Part shown: positions 28,754 through 37,090 of the stretch, in pieces | How the letters are laid out: each line of letters opens with the position of its first letter | Position numbering within the stretch: position 1 is the stretch's first letter | Source: JAUIIK01 sp041390865 | Lineage (GTDB): Bacteria > Chloroflexota > Chloroflexia > Thermomicrobiales > CFX8 | DNA length: 64,000 nt | Direction of reading: 5' to 3' | Assembly (NCBI GenBank): GCA_041390865.1 | Contig: JAWKPC010000014.1 | Coordinates: forward strand, 58,361-122,360 | Notes under the pieces: model-generated | The model's database searches: none | Told to the model about the DNA's origin: nothing | What the model saw: only the letters and a program-made list of their open reading frames with translations | Made by a program: the position numbers and the translations under genes

Positions 28754-29387
28754 CGTGCGTCCCTTCCTGTTCCATAGTTCGTTGTACTCGTTCGGCGACC
28801 ATCTTCGGGTCGTCTGCGCCAAGAAACTCCCGCCCCAGCGCAATGCCGTGGACTCCGGTCGACAGCACCTCGATGAGGTAGTCGAGGGTAATGCCGCCGA
28901 TCGCGATCACCGGCGTTTCGACGGCGCTAGCGATCTCGGCAAGCCAATCGGTTCCCCTGCCTGGCTCGCCCTCCTTGCTGGGCGTGTCGAAGACATGCCC
29001 GGCTATCAGGTAGGACGCTCCAGCCTCGGCGGCACGCTTCGCACCGTCGACATCGTGGATGGACCGGCCGATCAACATACGCTCGCCGGTCAGATGGCGG
29101 GCGTCGGCGACATCGAAGCCACGCTCTCCCAGTTGAACTCCGTCCGCTCCCGATAGCAGCGCGACATCAATCCGGTCGTTGATAATCAGCCGGGTTCCTG
29201 GTGTAGCCGCAAGCTCGCGGCGCATCGAGCGAGCCATCCTGAGCGCATCGCCGCCAGAAAGATCCCGCATCCGGAGATGCACGGCGCCGCAGCCGCCGGC
29301 GGCTGCCCGGGTCGCGATCCCGAGAAACTCCACCGGCTTGACGACGCCAAGCGGTCCGATGAGATGAAGTCGAGGGATGTCCATCAT
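28740..29387 (-). CDS. Thiamine phosphate synthase-like protein (ThiE/TenI family), copy 2
   Basis: The 215-residue TIM-barrel protein resembles ThiE and the thiazole tautomerase TenI. GCGAVHLRMRDLSGGDALRM replaces the classical VQxR-x-K segment. LIINDRIDVALLSGADGVQLG and IGRSIHDVDGAKRAAEAGASY follow, with IAIGGITLDYLIEVLSTG near the end. The first catalytic stretch differs from canonical ThiE more than the adjacent copy does. A TenI-like aromatising tautomerase role is therefore possible. It overlaps the neighbouring thiE-type gene by 4 bp, and thiS starts within its 3' end. Confidence 0.78.
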   Translation of the reverse strand: MMDIPRLHLIGPLGVVKPVEFLGIATRAAAGGCGAVHLRMRDLSGGDALRMARSMRRELAATPGTRLIINDRIDVALLSGADGVQLGERGFDVADARHLTGERMLIGRSIHDVDGAKRAAEAGASYLIAGHVFDTPSKEGEPGRGTDWLAEIASAVETPVIAIGGITLDYLIEVLSTGVHGIALGREFLGADDPKMVAERVQRTMEQEGTHGVPE

Positions 29388-30028
29388 CGCATCGCCTCGA
29401 CGATCTCGCGTGCGGCGGTTGCCGGATGATCGGCAAAGAAGACGGAGCTGACGACGGCGACACCCACGGCTCCGGCAGCGCGCACGCTCCGGGCATTGGA
29501 GCGGTCGATGCCGCCGATCCCGATGACCGGGATATCGACGCTGCGGACAACCTGGCGAAAAGCCGGCAGCCCGAGCGCCGGGCCGGCGTCGGCCTTCGTC
29601 GTTGTGCCGAAGACGGGGCCGACGCCGAGATAGCTCGCCCCGTCCCGCACCGCTCGCTCACGGTCCTCCTCTGTTTCCGGCGAGTAGCCGATGATCGCGT
29701 CAGGACCGAGGATCGACCGCGCCGCCTCCACCGGCAGGTCATCGACACCCAGGTGGACGCCGTCCGCCCCACTCGCCAACGCGATATCGATCCGGTCGTT
29801 GACCAGAAACATCACATCCTGCTCCGAGCAGACGATCCTGAGGCGACGAGCAGCGTCGAGAGCCTGGCGATCGAGCCAGCCCTTCGAGCGAAGCTGGACG
29901 GTCGTGACGCCTCCCTCGATCGCTCGGCCGACGATCTCTACCAGACGCTCGACGGATTCGACGGCCGGATCGGTGACCAGGTAGCAGGCGAGCCTGCTCG
30001 TCAGCCGGTCGACGTTCGTGACGCTCAT
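29384..30028 (-). CDS. thiE: Thiamine phosphate synthase
   Basis: The 214-residue protein keeps the ThiE catalytic pattern. GGVTTVQLRSKGWLDRQALD carries the QLRxK element that binds HMP-PP. FLVNDRIDIALASGADGVHLG carries the ND and HLG motifs. IIGYSPETEEDRERAVRDGASYLGVGPVF is a modified phosphate region, and IPVIGIGGIDRSN the last phosphate loop. It couples HMP pyrophosphate with thiazole phosphate to give thiamine phosphate. Start and stop overlap thiG and the second thiE-like gene by 4 bp. Confidence 0.87.
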   Translation of the reverse strand: MSVTNVDRLTSRLACYLVTDPAVESVERLVEIVGRAIEGGVTTVQLRSKGWLDRQALDAARRLRIVCSEQDVMFLVNDRIDIALASGADGVHLGVDDLPVEAARSILGPDAIIGYSPETEEDRERAVRDGASYLGVGPVFGTTTKADAGPALGLPAFRQVVRSVDIPVIGIGGIDRSNARSVRAAGAVGVAVVSSVFFADHPATAAREIVEAMR

Positions 30029-30828
30029 TTGCTTATGCCCGTCGTCGGGCTGCTCGGGCTGGCCTGGGCCCGTTTTTCGATACGCCCGGCGAGGTAGGCG
30101 TCGCGGCCGGCTTCGATTCCGGCGCGCATCGCCCCGGCCATCCGTGCCGGATCTCCTGCCAGAGCGATCGCCGTATTGATCAGGCAGGCGTCGGCGCCCA
30201 GTTCCATCGCCAGGGCCGCGTCGCTCGGCGCGCCGATCCCGGCGTCAACGACAACCGGCACGGATGACTGCTCGACGATCATCTGGATGCGGTCGAAGTG
30301 GGTCAACCCCTGACCGGAGCCGATCGGCGCCGCGAGCGGCATGACGGTGGCACAGCCGATGTCCTCCAGACGGCTGGCAAGCACCGGGTCGTCCATGATG
30401 TACGGAAGAACGGTGAATCCGTCGTCGATCAGCGTCTTCGCGGCTTCGAGTGTGCCCACCGGATCGGGGAAGAGGTACTTCGGATCGGGGATCACTTCGA
30501 GCTTGACCCAGTCGGAGAGTCCCATCGAGCGAGCGAGCCGCGCAATCCGCACTGCTTCTTCCGGCGTCGCACAGCCGGCGGTGTTGGGGAGAATCTGATA
30601 CTTGTCCCAGTCAACATCCTCGAGAATGCTCCGGCTGGCGGGATCGTCGAAGTCGATGCGTCGAAGCGCAACGGTAATCATCTCGGCTCCACCGGCATCG
30701 AGAGCGGCGTTCATCTCGGCGGACGAGCGCCACTTGCCGGTTCCCATGATCAAGCGCGACGAAAATTCCTTGCCGGCAATAACCAGCGGCTGGTCGGTTG
30801 CCGCTCGCGGTCTGTCTGAAACGGTCAT
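30025..30828 (-). CDS. thiG: Thiazole synthase ThiG
   Basis: The 267-residue barrel makes the thiamine thiazole from deoxyxylulose phosphate, ThiS thiocarboxylate and dehydroglycine. Family motifs include FSSRLIMGTGKW at the N-terminus, ITVALRRIDF, and LPNTAGCATPEEAVRIARLA. VKLEVIPDPKYLFPDP contains the Schiff-base lysine region. MPLAAPIGSGQGL and VVDAGIGAPSDAALAMELGAD complete the pattern. The gene overlaps thiD upstream and thiE downstream. No thiH, thiO or thiF is beside it, so the glycine-derived precursor and ThiS activation come from elsewhere. Confidence 0.93.
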   Translation of the reverse strand: MTVSDRPRAATDQPLVIAGKEFSSRLIMGTGKWRSSAEMNAALDAGGAEMITVALRRIDFDDPASRSILEDVDWDKYQILPNTAGCATPEEAVRIARLARSMGLSDWVKLEVIPDPKYLFPDPVGTLEAAKTLIDDGFTVLPYIMDDPVLASRLEDIGCATVMPLAAPIGSGQGLTHFDRIQMIVEQSSVPVVVDAGIGAPSDAALAMELGADACLINTAIALAGDPARMAGAMRAGIEAGRDAYLAGRIEKRAQASPSSPTTGISK

Positions 30829-31652
30829 GAATACATCCTTTCGATTTCTTCTTGAAAAGCGTGAAAGTGGTTGATCGGAGAGCGTCCCGCGCCGACGACG
30901 TACCCGGCCCGCAGGCCGGCATTGACGAACGCCTTCGCCTGCCTGATCGCGTCGATCAGGGAAAGATCGCGAGCCAGCCCGGCCGCGATCGCCGCGCTGA
31001 GACTGCAGCCCGTTCCGTGCGTGTGGTAGGTGTCGATGTGGTCGGCCCGGAGCCAGGTCTCGCTCGTGCCGTCCGCGAACAGATCGTCGGCGCTGTCGGT
31101 CAGATGACCGCCCTTGACCAGCACAGTCCTGGCCCCGCGTTCAAGCAAAACCTCGGCGGCGCGCCGCATATCGTCGCCATTCTCGATTTTGAGGCCGGAG
31201 AGGGCCGCAGCTTCCCGCAGATTCGGCGTGATGACGACTGCCCGTGGGATAAGCTCGCTCTGCAGCGAACCCATGGCATCGGGCTCGAGCAGCGGATAGC
31301 CGGTCGACGTGAACGCGACCGGATCAACAACGACCGACAGGTCGGGATAGTCATCGATCGCTTCGACGACGGCCCGGATGATCGTCCGATTAGCGAGCAT
31401 GCCGGTCTTGGCAGCCGCCGGCGCGATGTCGTCCATGACCGCCCGTATCTGTCCTGCGACGAGCGCGGGAGGCAGGTGCAGGGCGTCACGAACCTCTGTC
31501 GTATTCTGGGCCGTGATTGCGGTGATGGCTGAGGTACCGAACGCTCCAAGTGCTGCGAACGTCTTGAGATCCGCCTGGATCCCGGCACCTCCGCCGGAAT
31601 CGGATCCGGCTATCGTCAGTGCAGCGGGCCAGCCGGTTGCAAATCCAGCCAT
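30825..31652 (-). CDS. thiD: Hydroxymethylpyrimidine (phosphate) kinase ThiD
   Basis: The protein (about 275 aa) is a ribokinase-fold kinase that phosphorylates HMP and HMP phosphate. It begins ALTIAGSDSGGGAGIQADLK, the signature of ThiD, and continues with AITAITAQNTTEV and VVDPVAFTSTGYPLL. The C-terminal catalytic DHIDTYHTHGTGCSLSAAIA holds the GTGC anion hole and nearby base. GGAGAGG before the ATG at 31652 fixes the start. It is the first gene after the TPP riboswitch. Confidence 0.93.
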   Translation of the reverse strand: MAGFATGWPAALTIAGSDSGGGAGIQADLKTFAALGAFGTSAITAITAQNTTEVRDALHLPPALVAGQIRAVMDDIAPAAAKTGMLANRTIIRAVVEAIDDYPDLSVVVDPVAFTSTGYPLLEPDAMGSLQSELIPRAVVITPNLREAAALSGLKIENGDDMRRAAEVLLERGARTVLVKGGHLTDSADDLFADGTSETWLRADHIDTYHTHGTGCSLSAAIAAGLARDLSLIDAIRQAKAFVNAGLRAGYVVGAGRSPINHFHAFQEEIERMYS

Positions 31653-31734
31653 GGCCTCTCCTCCCCTTGCATCAATCATCAATGCTGCGCATGATGGACG
31701 GGCCAGTGGAGGATGGAGCGTTCCGAAATGACAA

Positions 31735-31761
31735 CACCGTCGACTATGATCGTCGACGGTG
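31735..31761 (-). terminator. Hairpin between TPP aptamer and thiD, possible expression platform
   Basis: On the minus strand CACCGTCGAC and GTCGACGGTG form a perfect 10-bp stem with a 7-nt loop (positions 31735-31744 and 31752-31761). TTGTCATTTC follows, a weak U-rich run. It lies about 25 nt downstream of the aptamer, where a riboswitch-controlled terminator would be expected. Function is inferred. Confidence 0.5.
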
Positions 31762-31784
31762 CTCACCGGTTTACGAGATTCTGG

Positions 31785-31878
31785 TGCCGTCCCTACGCTG
31801 GTACAAGCCAGATCAGGTTCGGAGGGTTAGCCGCTCATTCGGCAATCTCAGCGCTCTCGCGCTCCCCTGGCATCCGTC
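31785..31878 (-). ncRNA. TPP riboswitch (THI element)
   Basis: On the minus strand the conserved THI-element segments appear in order. First come GGGGAGC and GCTGAGA, then AACCCTCCGAACCTGATCTGG, the pyrimidine- and diphosphate-binding core. They end with CCAGCGTAGGGA. Spacing and order agree with the TPP aptamer, and the element lies about 130 nt upstream of thiD. It should lower expression of the whole thiD-thiG-thiE-thiE-thiS-tenA operon when thiamine pyrophosphate is abundant. Confidence 0.95.
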
Positions 31879-31931
31879 GTTCACTTGTCCTACAAGTCTA
31901 ACAGCACGCGTGAAGATCACGCGATACCACG

Positions 31932-32663
31932 ATGGGAATCATCTTGAAGTTCGGCTATGACGCGGCAGTTCTGGAGGCAGCCCCGACACTCGCAGCCGGC
32001 GTCCTCTGGTGCCGCGGCCTTGACAACCTTCGATCCGTCCCATCGATCGAAGTGGGACTGATCCAGGCGGAGAACGTTGTCAGGGAACGCTTCCCAAACA
32101 CCGCCGACATCGCCCTCCATCCGGCCATCGCCGCCTGGAGACGAACCTATTCGTCTCTCGGGCTGACGCCGAACCGGTATCCCTGTGCCGCCGAGAGCCT
32201 GATTCGCCGGGTCGTCGGCGGGGGCTCGATTCCCCAGATTTCGCCGCTGGTCGATCTCTGTAATTCCAGCTCGCTGGAGCACTCGATCCCCGTCGCGCCG
32301 GTCGATCTCCACCTGGCGGAAGGCAACATCGTCGTGCGCAAGGCAACCGGCAGCGAGACGTACCGGTCCATCGGCTCGGACGACCTGGAGCCGGTGCCGG
32401 AAGGCGAAGTGGTCTACGCCGATGACACCGCAGAGGTCCTTTCTCGCCGCTGGAACTGGCGGCAAACCGCAAAGAGCGCGATCCGTCCGGAGAGCCGCGA
32501 CGTCCTGATCACGACCGAAGCCGTCCATGATGGGGGACGCGACACCGTCGAACGGGTGATCGAACAGCTCCGGAGGGAGATCGAAGCGCATCTCGGAGGT
32601 CACGTCGTGAGTGACATCCTCGCTGCCAGAAACCCGTGGAGCACGCGCCCGGATGCATCGTAA
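31932..32663 (+). CDS. B3/B4 tRNA-binding domain-like protein
   Basis: The 243-residue protein matches stand-alone B3/B4 proteins, related to the B3/4 editing domain of the phenylalanyl-tRNA synthetase beta chain. Supporting segments are TPNRYPCAAESLIRRVVGGG, ISPLVDLCNSSSLEHSIPVA, and EVVYADDTAEVLSRRWNWRQ. The last recurs in the family. Such proteins have been linked with D-aminoacyl or mischarged tRNA handling, but the function is not well settled. It is divergent from the thiamine operon. Its role in this cell is unknown. Confidence 0.78.
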   Translation: MGIILKFGYDAAVLEAAPTLAAGVLWCRGLDNLRSVPSIEVGLIQAENVVRERFPNTADIALHPAIAAWRRTYSSLGLTPNRYPCAAESLIRRVVGGGSIPQISPLVDLCNSSSLEHSIPVAPVDLHLAEGNIVVRKATGSETYRSIGSDDLEPVPEGEVVYADDTAEVLSRRWNWRQTAKSAIRPESRDVLITTEAVHDGGRDTVERVIEQLRREIEAHLGGHVVSDILAARNPWSTRPDAS

Positions 32664-32698
32664 GCCGGTCAAACTCCGCATCTGGAAGGAGAAACACC

Positions 32699-33169
32699 TT
32701 GGAGATTTTCGGGATCAAGCACATGGCAATTGCCGTCGAAAACGTCGACGATGCTTTGAAGCGATATCAGCAGTTTCTCGGCGTCTCGGACAAGATCGAA
32801 CCAATGGACCTCGTCAAGGGCGGTTCCCGGGAAGCCCACTTCGACTTCGGGGACGTCGAGATCCAGCTCTGCCAGTCCTTTGAACCTGACCACCGCTTCG
32901 CACGGCATATCGCGGCTCACGGCGAAGGCTTGCACCACATGTGCCTGTCCGTCGCGGATATCGAGTTAGCGGTAGATCAGGCGCTAGCCGCCGGGGCCGA
33001 GTTGAAAGAGTGCACATCCTGCAGCATCACCGGTATTCACGAGCACAGTGAGGGCTGGATCTGCTTTCTCGAAGGCGAGTCCGTTCCCGGCATGGAAATC
33101 GAATTCATGCAGGTCTACAAACCGGACGAGATCCCCGAACGCTTCCGCATTGGGGAGCGCGAGATGTAG
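32699..33169 (+). CDS. Methylmalonyl-CoA epimerase-like VOC protein
   Basis: The 156-residue protein has two VOC repeats. The metal ligands are visible as His in IKHMAIAV, Glu in VEIQLCQSF, His in GLHHMCLSV, and Glu in GMEIEFMQVY. GEGLHHMCLSVADIELAVDQ closely resembles methylmalonyl-CoA epimerase, which interconverts the (S) and (R) forms in propionate metabolism. The start is a TTG at 32699 with AAGGAG seven nt upstream. The next in-frame ATG falls after the first metal strand. No mutase is adjacent, so a related glyoxalase-type activity is possible. Confidence 0.78.
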   Translation: MEIFGIKHMAIAVENVDDALKRYQQFLGVSDKIEPMDLVKGGSREAHFDFGDVEIQLCQSFEPDHRFARHIAAHGEGLHHMCLSVADIELAVDQALAAGAELKECTSCSITGIHEHSEGWICFLEGESVPGMEIEFMQVYKPDEIPERFRIGEREM

Positions 33170-33380
33170 CCGGGATCCAGACATTCCGAACGTTGCGACG
33201 CATTTAGGTAAGAGTACCGATGCGGGTAACTTCGAGGCAGGATAGGATCGGGGGAGACTCCCGTTCAGTGCCCCGGTGGCATCCATGTTTCCGCTATCCC
33301 CCCAGGGAGCGGTTGATAGGCACGCCCCCGATGTTCCTGAACGACCTTGATCCGGTCGATCCAGCGCGAAGGGGATCACC

Positions 33381-34190
33381 ATGCCAGACAGCTTGCCTAC
33401 TCCCGGGACGTTCTTCGGAGAGTCACCCCAAGAAGATCTCCTGATCGAGCTTGCGAATGACGGCCCGGAGCGATTCCGTCTTCTGAAGCGCATAGGCTAC
33501 GTCGACCACGAGTTTCCGAGCCAGGCATTCATCGTGCCCGACGACCTGAGCACATTTACGACTGATCTAACCTCAACTCCACGCCTGTTCACCTGGCTCG
33601 TGCCGAAATACGGTATCCATCTGCCTGCGGCGCTCGTCCACGACGCCTTCGTCGTCGACCGCGACGAGAAGGCGGACTACATCGGACCGCCGATCACCCG
33701 CGAGCAGGGAGATCGCATCTTTCGCGACGCGATGAAGTCGCTCGGAACTCCTCCGGTTCGCCGCTGGCTGATCTGGTCGGCGGTCGTGCTGGCAACGGCC
33801 TGGATCGACATCGAGTCTCGCTTCTGGTGGCGGCTGCGATGGATCCTCACTGTCGCGATCATCGCATCACTCGGAACGATCGCGACGCTCGATCTCCTGG
33901 ACATCGTCGACTGGTTACCCTGGATGGGCAGCCGCCCGTTTCCGGAAGAGCTCTTCCTGGGCGGCCTCTTCGCTGTCCTGATACCGGCAGCGATCTCGGC
34001 CTTCTGGGGCCGGCTCTGGGCCGCGGCCTTGATTGCATCGATAGCCTTCGCGCTGCTGATTCACGTGACGTTGGCGATCGGGGCGCTTTTGCTCCTGTAC
34101 CGCGTTGTCGAGCGGGTCGCCACGGCCATCGAGCGTCGCCGTCGAAGCCGGCCTCCGGCGGCCCGGACAGCGCGCGCTAGTTCCACGTGA
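33381..34190 (+). CDS. DUF1353-domain membrane protein
   Basis: The 269-residue product has an N-terminal DUF1353 domain: DDLSTFTTDLTSTPRLFTWL, then YGIHLPAALVHDAFV, a pattern shared with phage- and bacteria-encoded small proteins. A C-terminal region of three or four hydrophobic helices follows (WILTVAIIASLGTIATL; LGGLFAVLIPAAISAFW). The conserved LVHD pair looks like a metal or catalytic site. Activity is unknown. The fused membrane part would place the domain on the membrane face. Confidence 0.75.
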   Translation: MPDSLPTPGTFFGESPQEDLLIELANDGPERFRLLKRIGYVDHEFPSQAFIVPDDLSTFTTDLTSTPRLFTWLVPKYGIHLPAALVHDAFVVDRDEKADYIGPPITREQGDRIFRDAMKSLGTPPVRRWLIWSAVVLATAWIDIESRFWWRLRWILTVAIIASLGTIATLDLLDIVDWLPWMGSRPFPEELFLGGLFAVLIPAAISAFWGRLWAAALIASIAFALLIHVTLAIGALLLLYRVVERVATAIERRRRSRPPAARTARASST

Positions 34191-34226
34191 TCCGCCGATT
34201 CCGTCACCAACGCACTGCCAGGGTTT

Positions 34227-34250
34227 CCTCGACCCTGCCGCGGGTCGAGG
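34227..34250. terminator. Hairpin downstream of the DUF1353 gene
   Basis: CCTCGACCC (34227-34235) and GGGTCGAGG (34242-34250) form a perfect 9-bp stem with a 6-nt loop, 36 bp after the DUF1353 stop. There is no clear U-run, so termination is only suggested. Confidence 0.4.
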
Positions 34251-34380
34251 ATAGCGGTTGCAACAGATATCCGGGCTAACTACACTGCCCCTGTCTTCGA
34301 TCGATCCCACATCCACTTCGCTTGCGGCATCGATCGCGACGCGGTGATAGACGGTAGGGCCAGCGGACCGGGAGGGGTGA

Positions 34381-34926
34381 CATCTTGGAGGACAACAGAG
34401 TTCTATTGCAGCAGGCGGTGGCCGAATTCAGATACTCGGCGGTATCGCCGCTGCGCTTTCCCTCGTCGCCATTTTCCCGGACGAGATGGTTCACAGCGTT
34501 CGGCTTGGCGTGCCCCAGGTCGGCGGCGCTTTCGAGCCCTCGGCGGCACTTTTTGCCGAAGTCATCCTGACGTTCTTCCTGATGTACGTAATCTTCGGGT
34601 CCGCCGTTGACCAACGCAGCGATAGATCGATTGCCGCGCTTGCCATCGGTTTGACGATCACGATCGACATCTTCGCGATGGGCGCCGTCACAGGTGCGGC
34701 GATGAATCCGGCCCGCCATTTCGGACCGGCGCTCGTCGAAGGACTCTGGACCGACGCCTGGGTCTGGTACATCGGCCCGGTGGTCGGCGCAGCACTGGCG
34801 GCCATCGTCTACAACTGGGTATTGCTCGATGAGGCCGTGCCGGGAGCCGCACCGCATGATGATGAGGCCGCGCAGCTGCCCGATCAGGATCAGCCCAAAC
34901 CGCGGCGCAGACGGCGACGCCGGTGA
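34381..34926 (+). pseudogene. Aquaporin/glycerol facilitator lacking its N-terminal half
   Basis: The readable protein is the second half of an MIP channel. It starts IQILGGIAAALSLVAIFPDE (helix 3 region). It continues with LFAEVILTFFLMYVIFGSAV and the second half-helix motif TGAAMNPARHFGPALVEG. The last helix WVWYIGPVVGAALAAIVYNW precedes a basic tail. The first three helices and the first NPA motif are absent. Upstream, an in-frame stop lies at 34378 and the sequence loses similarity. A six-helix pore cannot form from this, so it is most likely a truncated pseudogene. An ATG at 34486 could start a still shorter fragment. Confidence 0.75.
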
Positions 34927-35000
34927 GCCGGTTACTCCCGATAGTGCACAATTAGAGAGATACGAACACTGTCGCATCAATGAGAAAGGAACAAACCAGC

Positions 35001-35540
35001 ATGCCAGATCTCAGTGGCAACACCATCGCGATGGTCCTTGCAGAGAATTTCGAAGATTCGGAAGCCGTCGAGCCCAAGCAGTACCTGGAAGAACGCGGAG
35101 CAACCGTCACCGTCATCGGAATCGAGACCGGCACGATCAACGGCAAGAAGGGCGCCCAGATCGAAGCGACCACGACCTTTGACAGCGTCGAGCCGGGCCA
35201 GTTCGACGCCCTCGTCATTCCTGGCGGCGGTTCGCCGGAGAATCTCCGGATCGTCGATGACGCCGTTGAATTCACCCGCGAATTCGTCCAGACCGGCAAA
35301 CCGGTCGCGGCGATCTGCCACGGCGCGCAGCTCCTGATCTCCGCCGACGTCCTGCGCGGTATGACCGTCACCTGCGTCGCGAAGGTCCGTGACGACGTGA
35401 TCAACGCCGGCGCGAACTACGTCGATGAAGAACTCGTTGTCGACGGCAACATCATTTCTTCCCGCGTGCCTGGGGATCTGCCCGCCTTCAACAAGGCTAT
35501 TGCAGACGCCCTCGCAAAGGTGCCGGCCGGCGCTTCCTAG
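35001..35540 (+). CDS. DJ-1/PfpI-family protein
   Basis: The protein (about 179 aa) belongs to the DJ-1/PfpI class I glutamine-amidotransferase-like superfamily. Members act as glyoxalases, deglycases or stress chaperones. The nucleophile elbow is AAICHGAQLLISADVL (the Cys and His of CHG). The upstream acid lies in LAENFEDSEAVEPKQYLEE, and DALVIPGGGSPENLR is the PGG loop. VDDEL-like YVDEELVVDGNIISSRVPGD is typical of PfpI. The ATG at 35001 is preferred; an upstream ATG at 34980 gives seven more residues. Confidence 0.88.
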   Translation: MPDLSGNTIAMVLAENFEDSEAVEPKQYLEERGATVTVIGIETGTINGKKGAQIEATTTFDSVEPGQFDALVIPGGGSPENLRIVDDAVEFTREFVQTGKPVAAICHGAQLLISADVLRGMTVTCVAKVRDDVINAGANYVDEELVVDGNIISSRVPGDLPAFNKAIADALAKVPAGAS

Positions 35541-35565
35541 GACGCACGTCTTCACGACCACCATT

Positions 35566-35593
35566 GCAGCCGTAGCCGTCGCGCTACGGCTGC
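35566..35593 (+). terminator. Hairpin after the DJ-1/PfpI gene
   Basis: GCAGCCGTAG (35566-35575) pairs with CTACGGCTGC (35584-35593) around an 8-nt loop, 26 bp after the stop. TCCATATTC follows without a strict U-run. It is a plausible terminator between this gene and the DedA gene. Confidence 0.5.
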
Positions 35594-35639
35594 TCCATAT
35601 TCAATCCACCCCCGGACGTCCGAAAGCAAGTAAGGTAAT

Positions 35640-36272
35640 GTGTTTGGAATAGAATTAACCGCCTGGACCCGATCCGTCCTGGTCACACTCGGCTATCCGG
35701 GTATCGCGCTCCTCGTGATTCTGGAGACCGTCTTCCCGCCGATCCCTTCCGAGGTCATCCTTCCGTTCGCCGGTTTCCTCGCCAGCCAGGGGGATTTTCA
35801 GATCGTCATCGTCATCGTGTCGGCGACGACCGGCTCCGTTCTCGGATCGCTCGTCCTCTATGCGGCCGGACGCAAGGTCTCCCTCCCGAGAATGCAAAGC
35901 TGGTTCGAAGACTATGGCCGCTACTTTCTGTCAGGCCGGGATGATCTGGATCGAGCAGAGGAGTGGTTCGGCCGTCGTGCGGACTGGGCAGTACTCTTCG
36001 GCAGGCTGGTCCCGGGGGTCCGTAGCTTCATCTCCATCCCGGCGGGCCTGTCTCGCATGCCGGTCGGGCGCTTCGTCCTCCTGACGGCGCTCGGGAGCGG
36101 TATCTGGAACACCATTCTCGCCGGTGCCGGCTGGCTGCTCGGTAGCCAGTGGAGCAGGGCGTCCGACTACACGAACGTCTTCGAATACATCGTCATCGCT
36201 GCCATCCTGCTGGCCGGTCTCTCCTTCGTTGGCCGCCGTCTGCTACAAAAGCATCGCGGCGAGAGGGTTTAG
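35640..36272 (+). CDS. DedA/VTT-family membrane protein
   Basis: The 210-residue protein is a DedA-family integral membrane protein; members affect lipid-carrier recycling and membrane homeostasis. Typical segments are VILETVFPPIPSEVILPFAG and ATTGSVLGSLVLYAAGR. FGRLVPGVRSFISIPAGLSRM holds the conserved F-G-R-x-x-P-G-x-R motif. GSGIWNTILAGAGWLLG follows. About five hydrophobic segments are visible. The start is a GTG at 35640 with AAGG upstream. It appears to be transcribed alone. Confidence 0.88.
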   Translation: MFGIELTAWTRSVLVTLGYPGIALLVILETVFPPIPSEVILPFAGFLASQGDFQIVIVIVSATTGSVLGSLVLYAAGRKVSLPRMQSWFEDYGRYFLSGRDDLDRAEEWFGRRADWAVLFGRLVPGVRSFISIPAGLSRMPVGRFVLLTALGSGIWNTILAGAGWLLGSQWSRASDYTNVFEYIVIAAILLAGLSFVGRRLLQKHRGERV

Positions 36273-36438
36273 TGCCGGCAGCCACGTTATTCGTAAGGAC
36301 GCAGAGACCGCCCTCCGACGCTGACTGTTCCATGGCAAGTGTGCAGGTCCGCCGGAAAATGGCCCGTGCGGGCGGTGCGATTTCCGCGTACGGCTCCGGA
36401 GCATGGTTTGCCGATTACGCCAGAGAGGACTTTCCAGG

Positions 36439-36987
36439 ATGACGCTCTATCTCGCGCTGCTACGAGGCATCAATGTCGGTGGCCGCTCGCGGGTGCCGAT
36501 GAAAGAACTCGCAGCGGCGATGCAGTCGAACGGGTACGACAATGTCACGAGCTACCTGCAAACGGGTAACGTGTTCTTCGAGTCGGAACAAACGGACGTC
36601 AACGAGCTGGCCAGCGACCTTCAGGAACTGATTTTGACCGAGTTCGGCACGACGACTCCGGTCGTCATCCGTACAAGCGACCAGTACGGGGCGGCATCAA
36701 CCACCCACCCGTTCGGCGACCACGAGGACGACTTCAAGAAGCTCCATGTGATGTTCCTCGACCTCGAGCCGGAACCTGCCGCGATCGAGGGATTGGATAG
36801 CGACCGCTCGCCCGGCGACAGCTTCAGGGTCGACGGACGGGAAATCTACCTGCATCTCCCGAACGGAGCAGGGAGGACGAAGCTGACGATCGATTACTTC
36901 GAGCGCTGTCTCGGCGTCGTTGCGACAGGCCGCAACTGGAACACGGTGCAAACGCTCCGATCCATGATGGAAACGCGGGCCGACTAA
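36439..36987 (+). CDS. DUF1697 family protein
   Basis: The 182-residue protein matches DUF1697, soluble proteins of unknown function common in bacteria. It starts MTLYLALLRGINVGGRSRVP. YDNVTSYLQTGNVFFESEQ, the later IYLHLPNGAGRTKLTIDYFE, and GRNWNTVQTL complete the family signature. AGGACTTTCCAGG precedes the ATG at 36439; upstream in-frame ATGs lack similarity. No functional inference is possible beyond family membership. Confidence 0.88.
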   Translation: MTLYLALLRGINVGGRSRVPMKELAAAMQSNGYDNVTSYLQTGNVFFESEQTDVNELASDLQELILTEFGTTTPVVIRTSDQYGAASTTHPFGDHEDDFKKLHVMFLDLEPEPAAIEGLDSDRSPGDSFRVDGREIYLHLPNGAGRTKLTIDYFERCLGVVATGRNWNTVQTLRSMMETRAD

Positions 36988-37090
36988 ACCGGCCAGACGC
37001 TATCGGTCCTAAGATAGGGTCGCGACGCATCGAACACGAGAATGGGAACGCTGCGGACATCCCGCACGCAAAGATTGGAAGAACTCCTGA

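Noticed and set aside
34486..34926. Aquaporin fragment as a functional short gene
   Set aside because: It lacks the first half of the pore, and similarity extends upstream of its ATG into sequence without a start.
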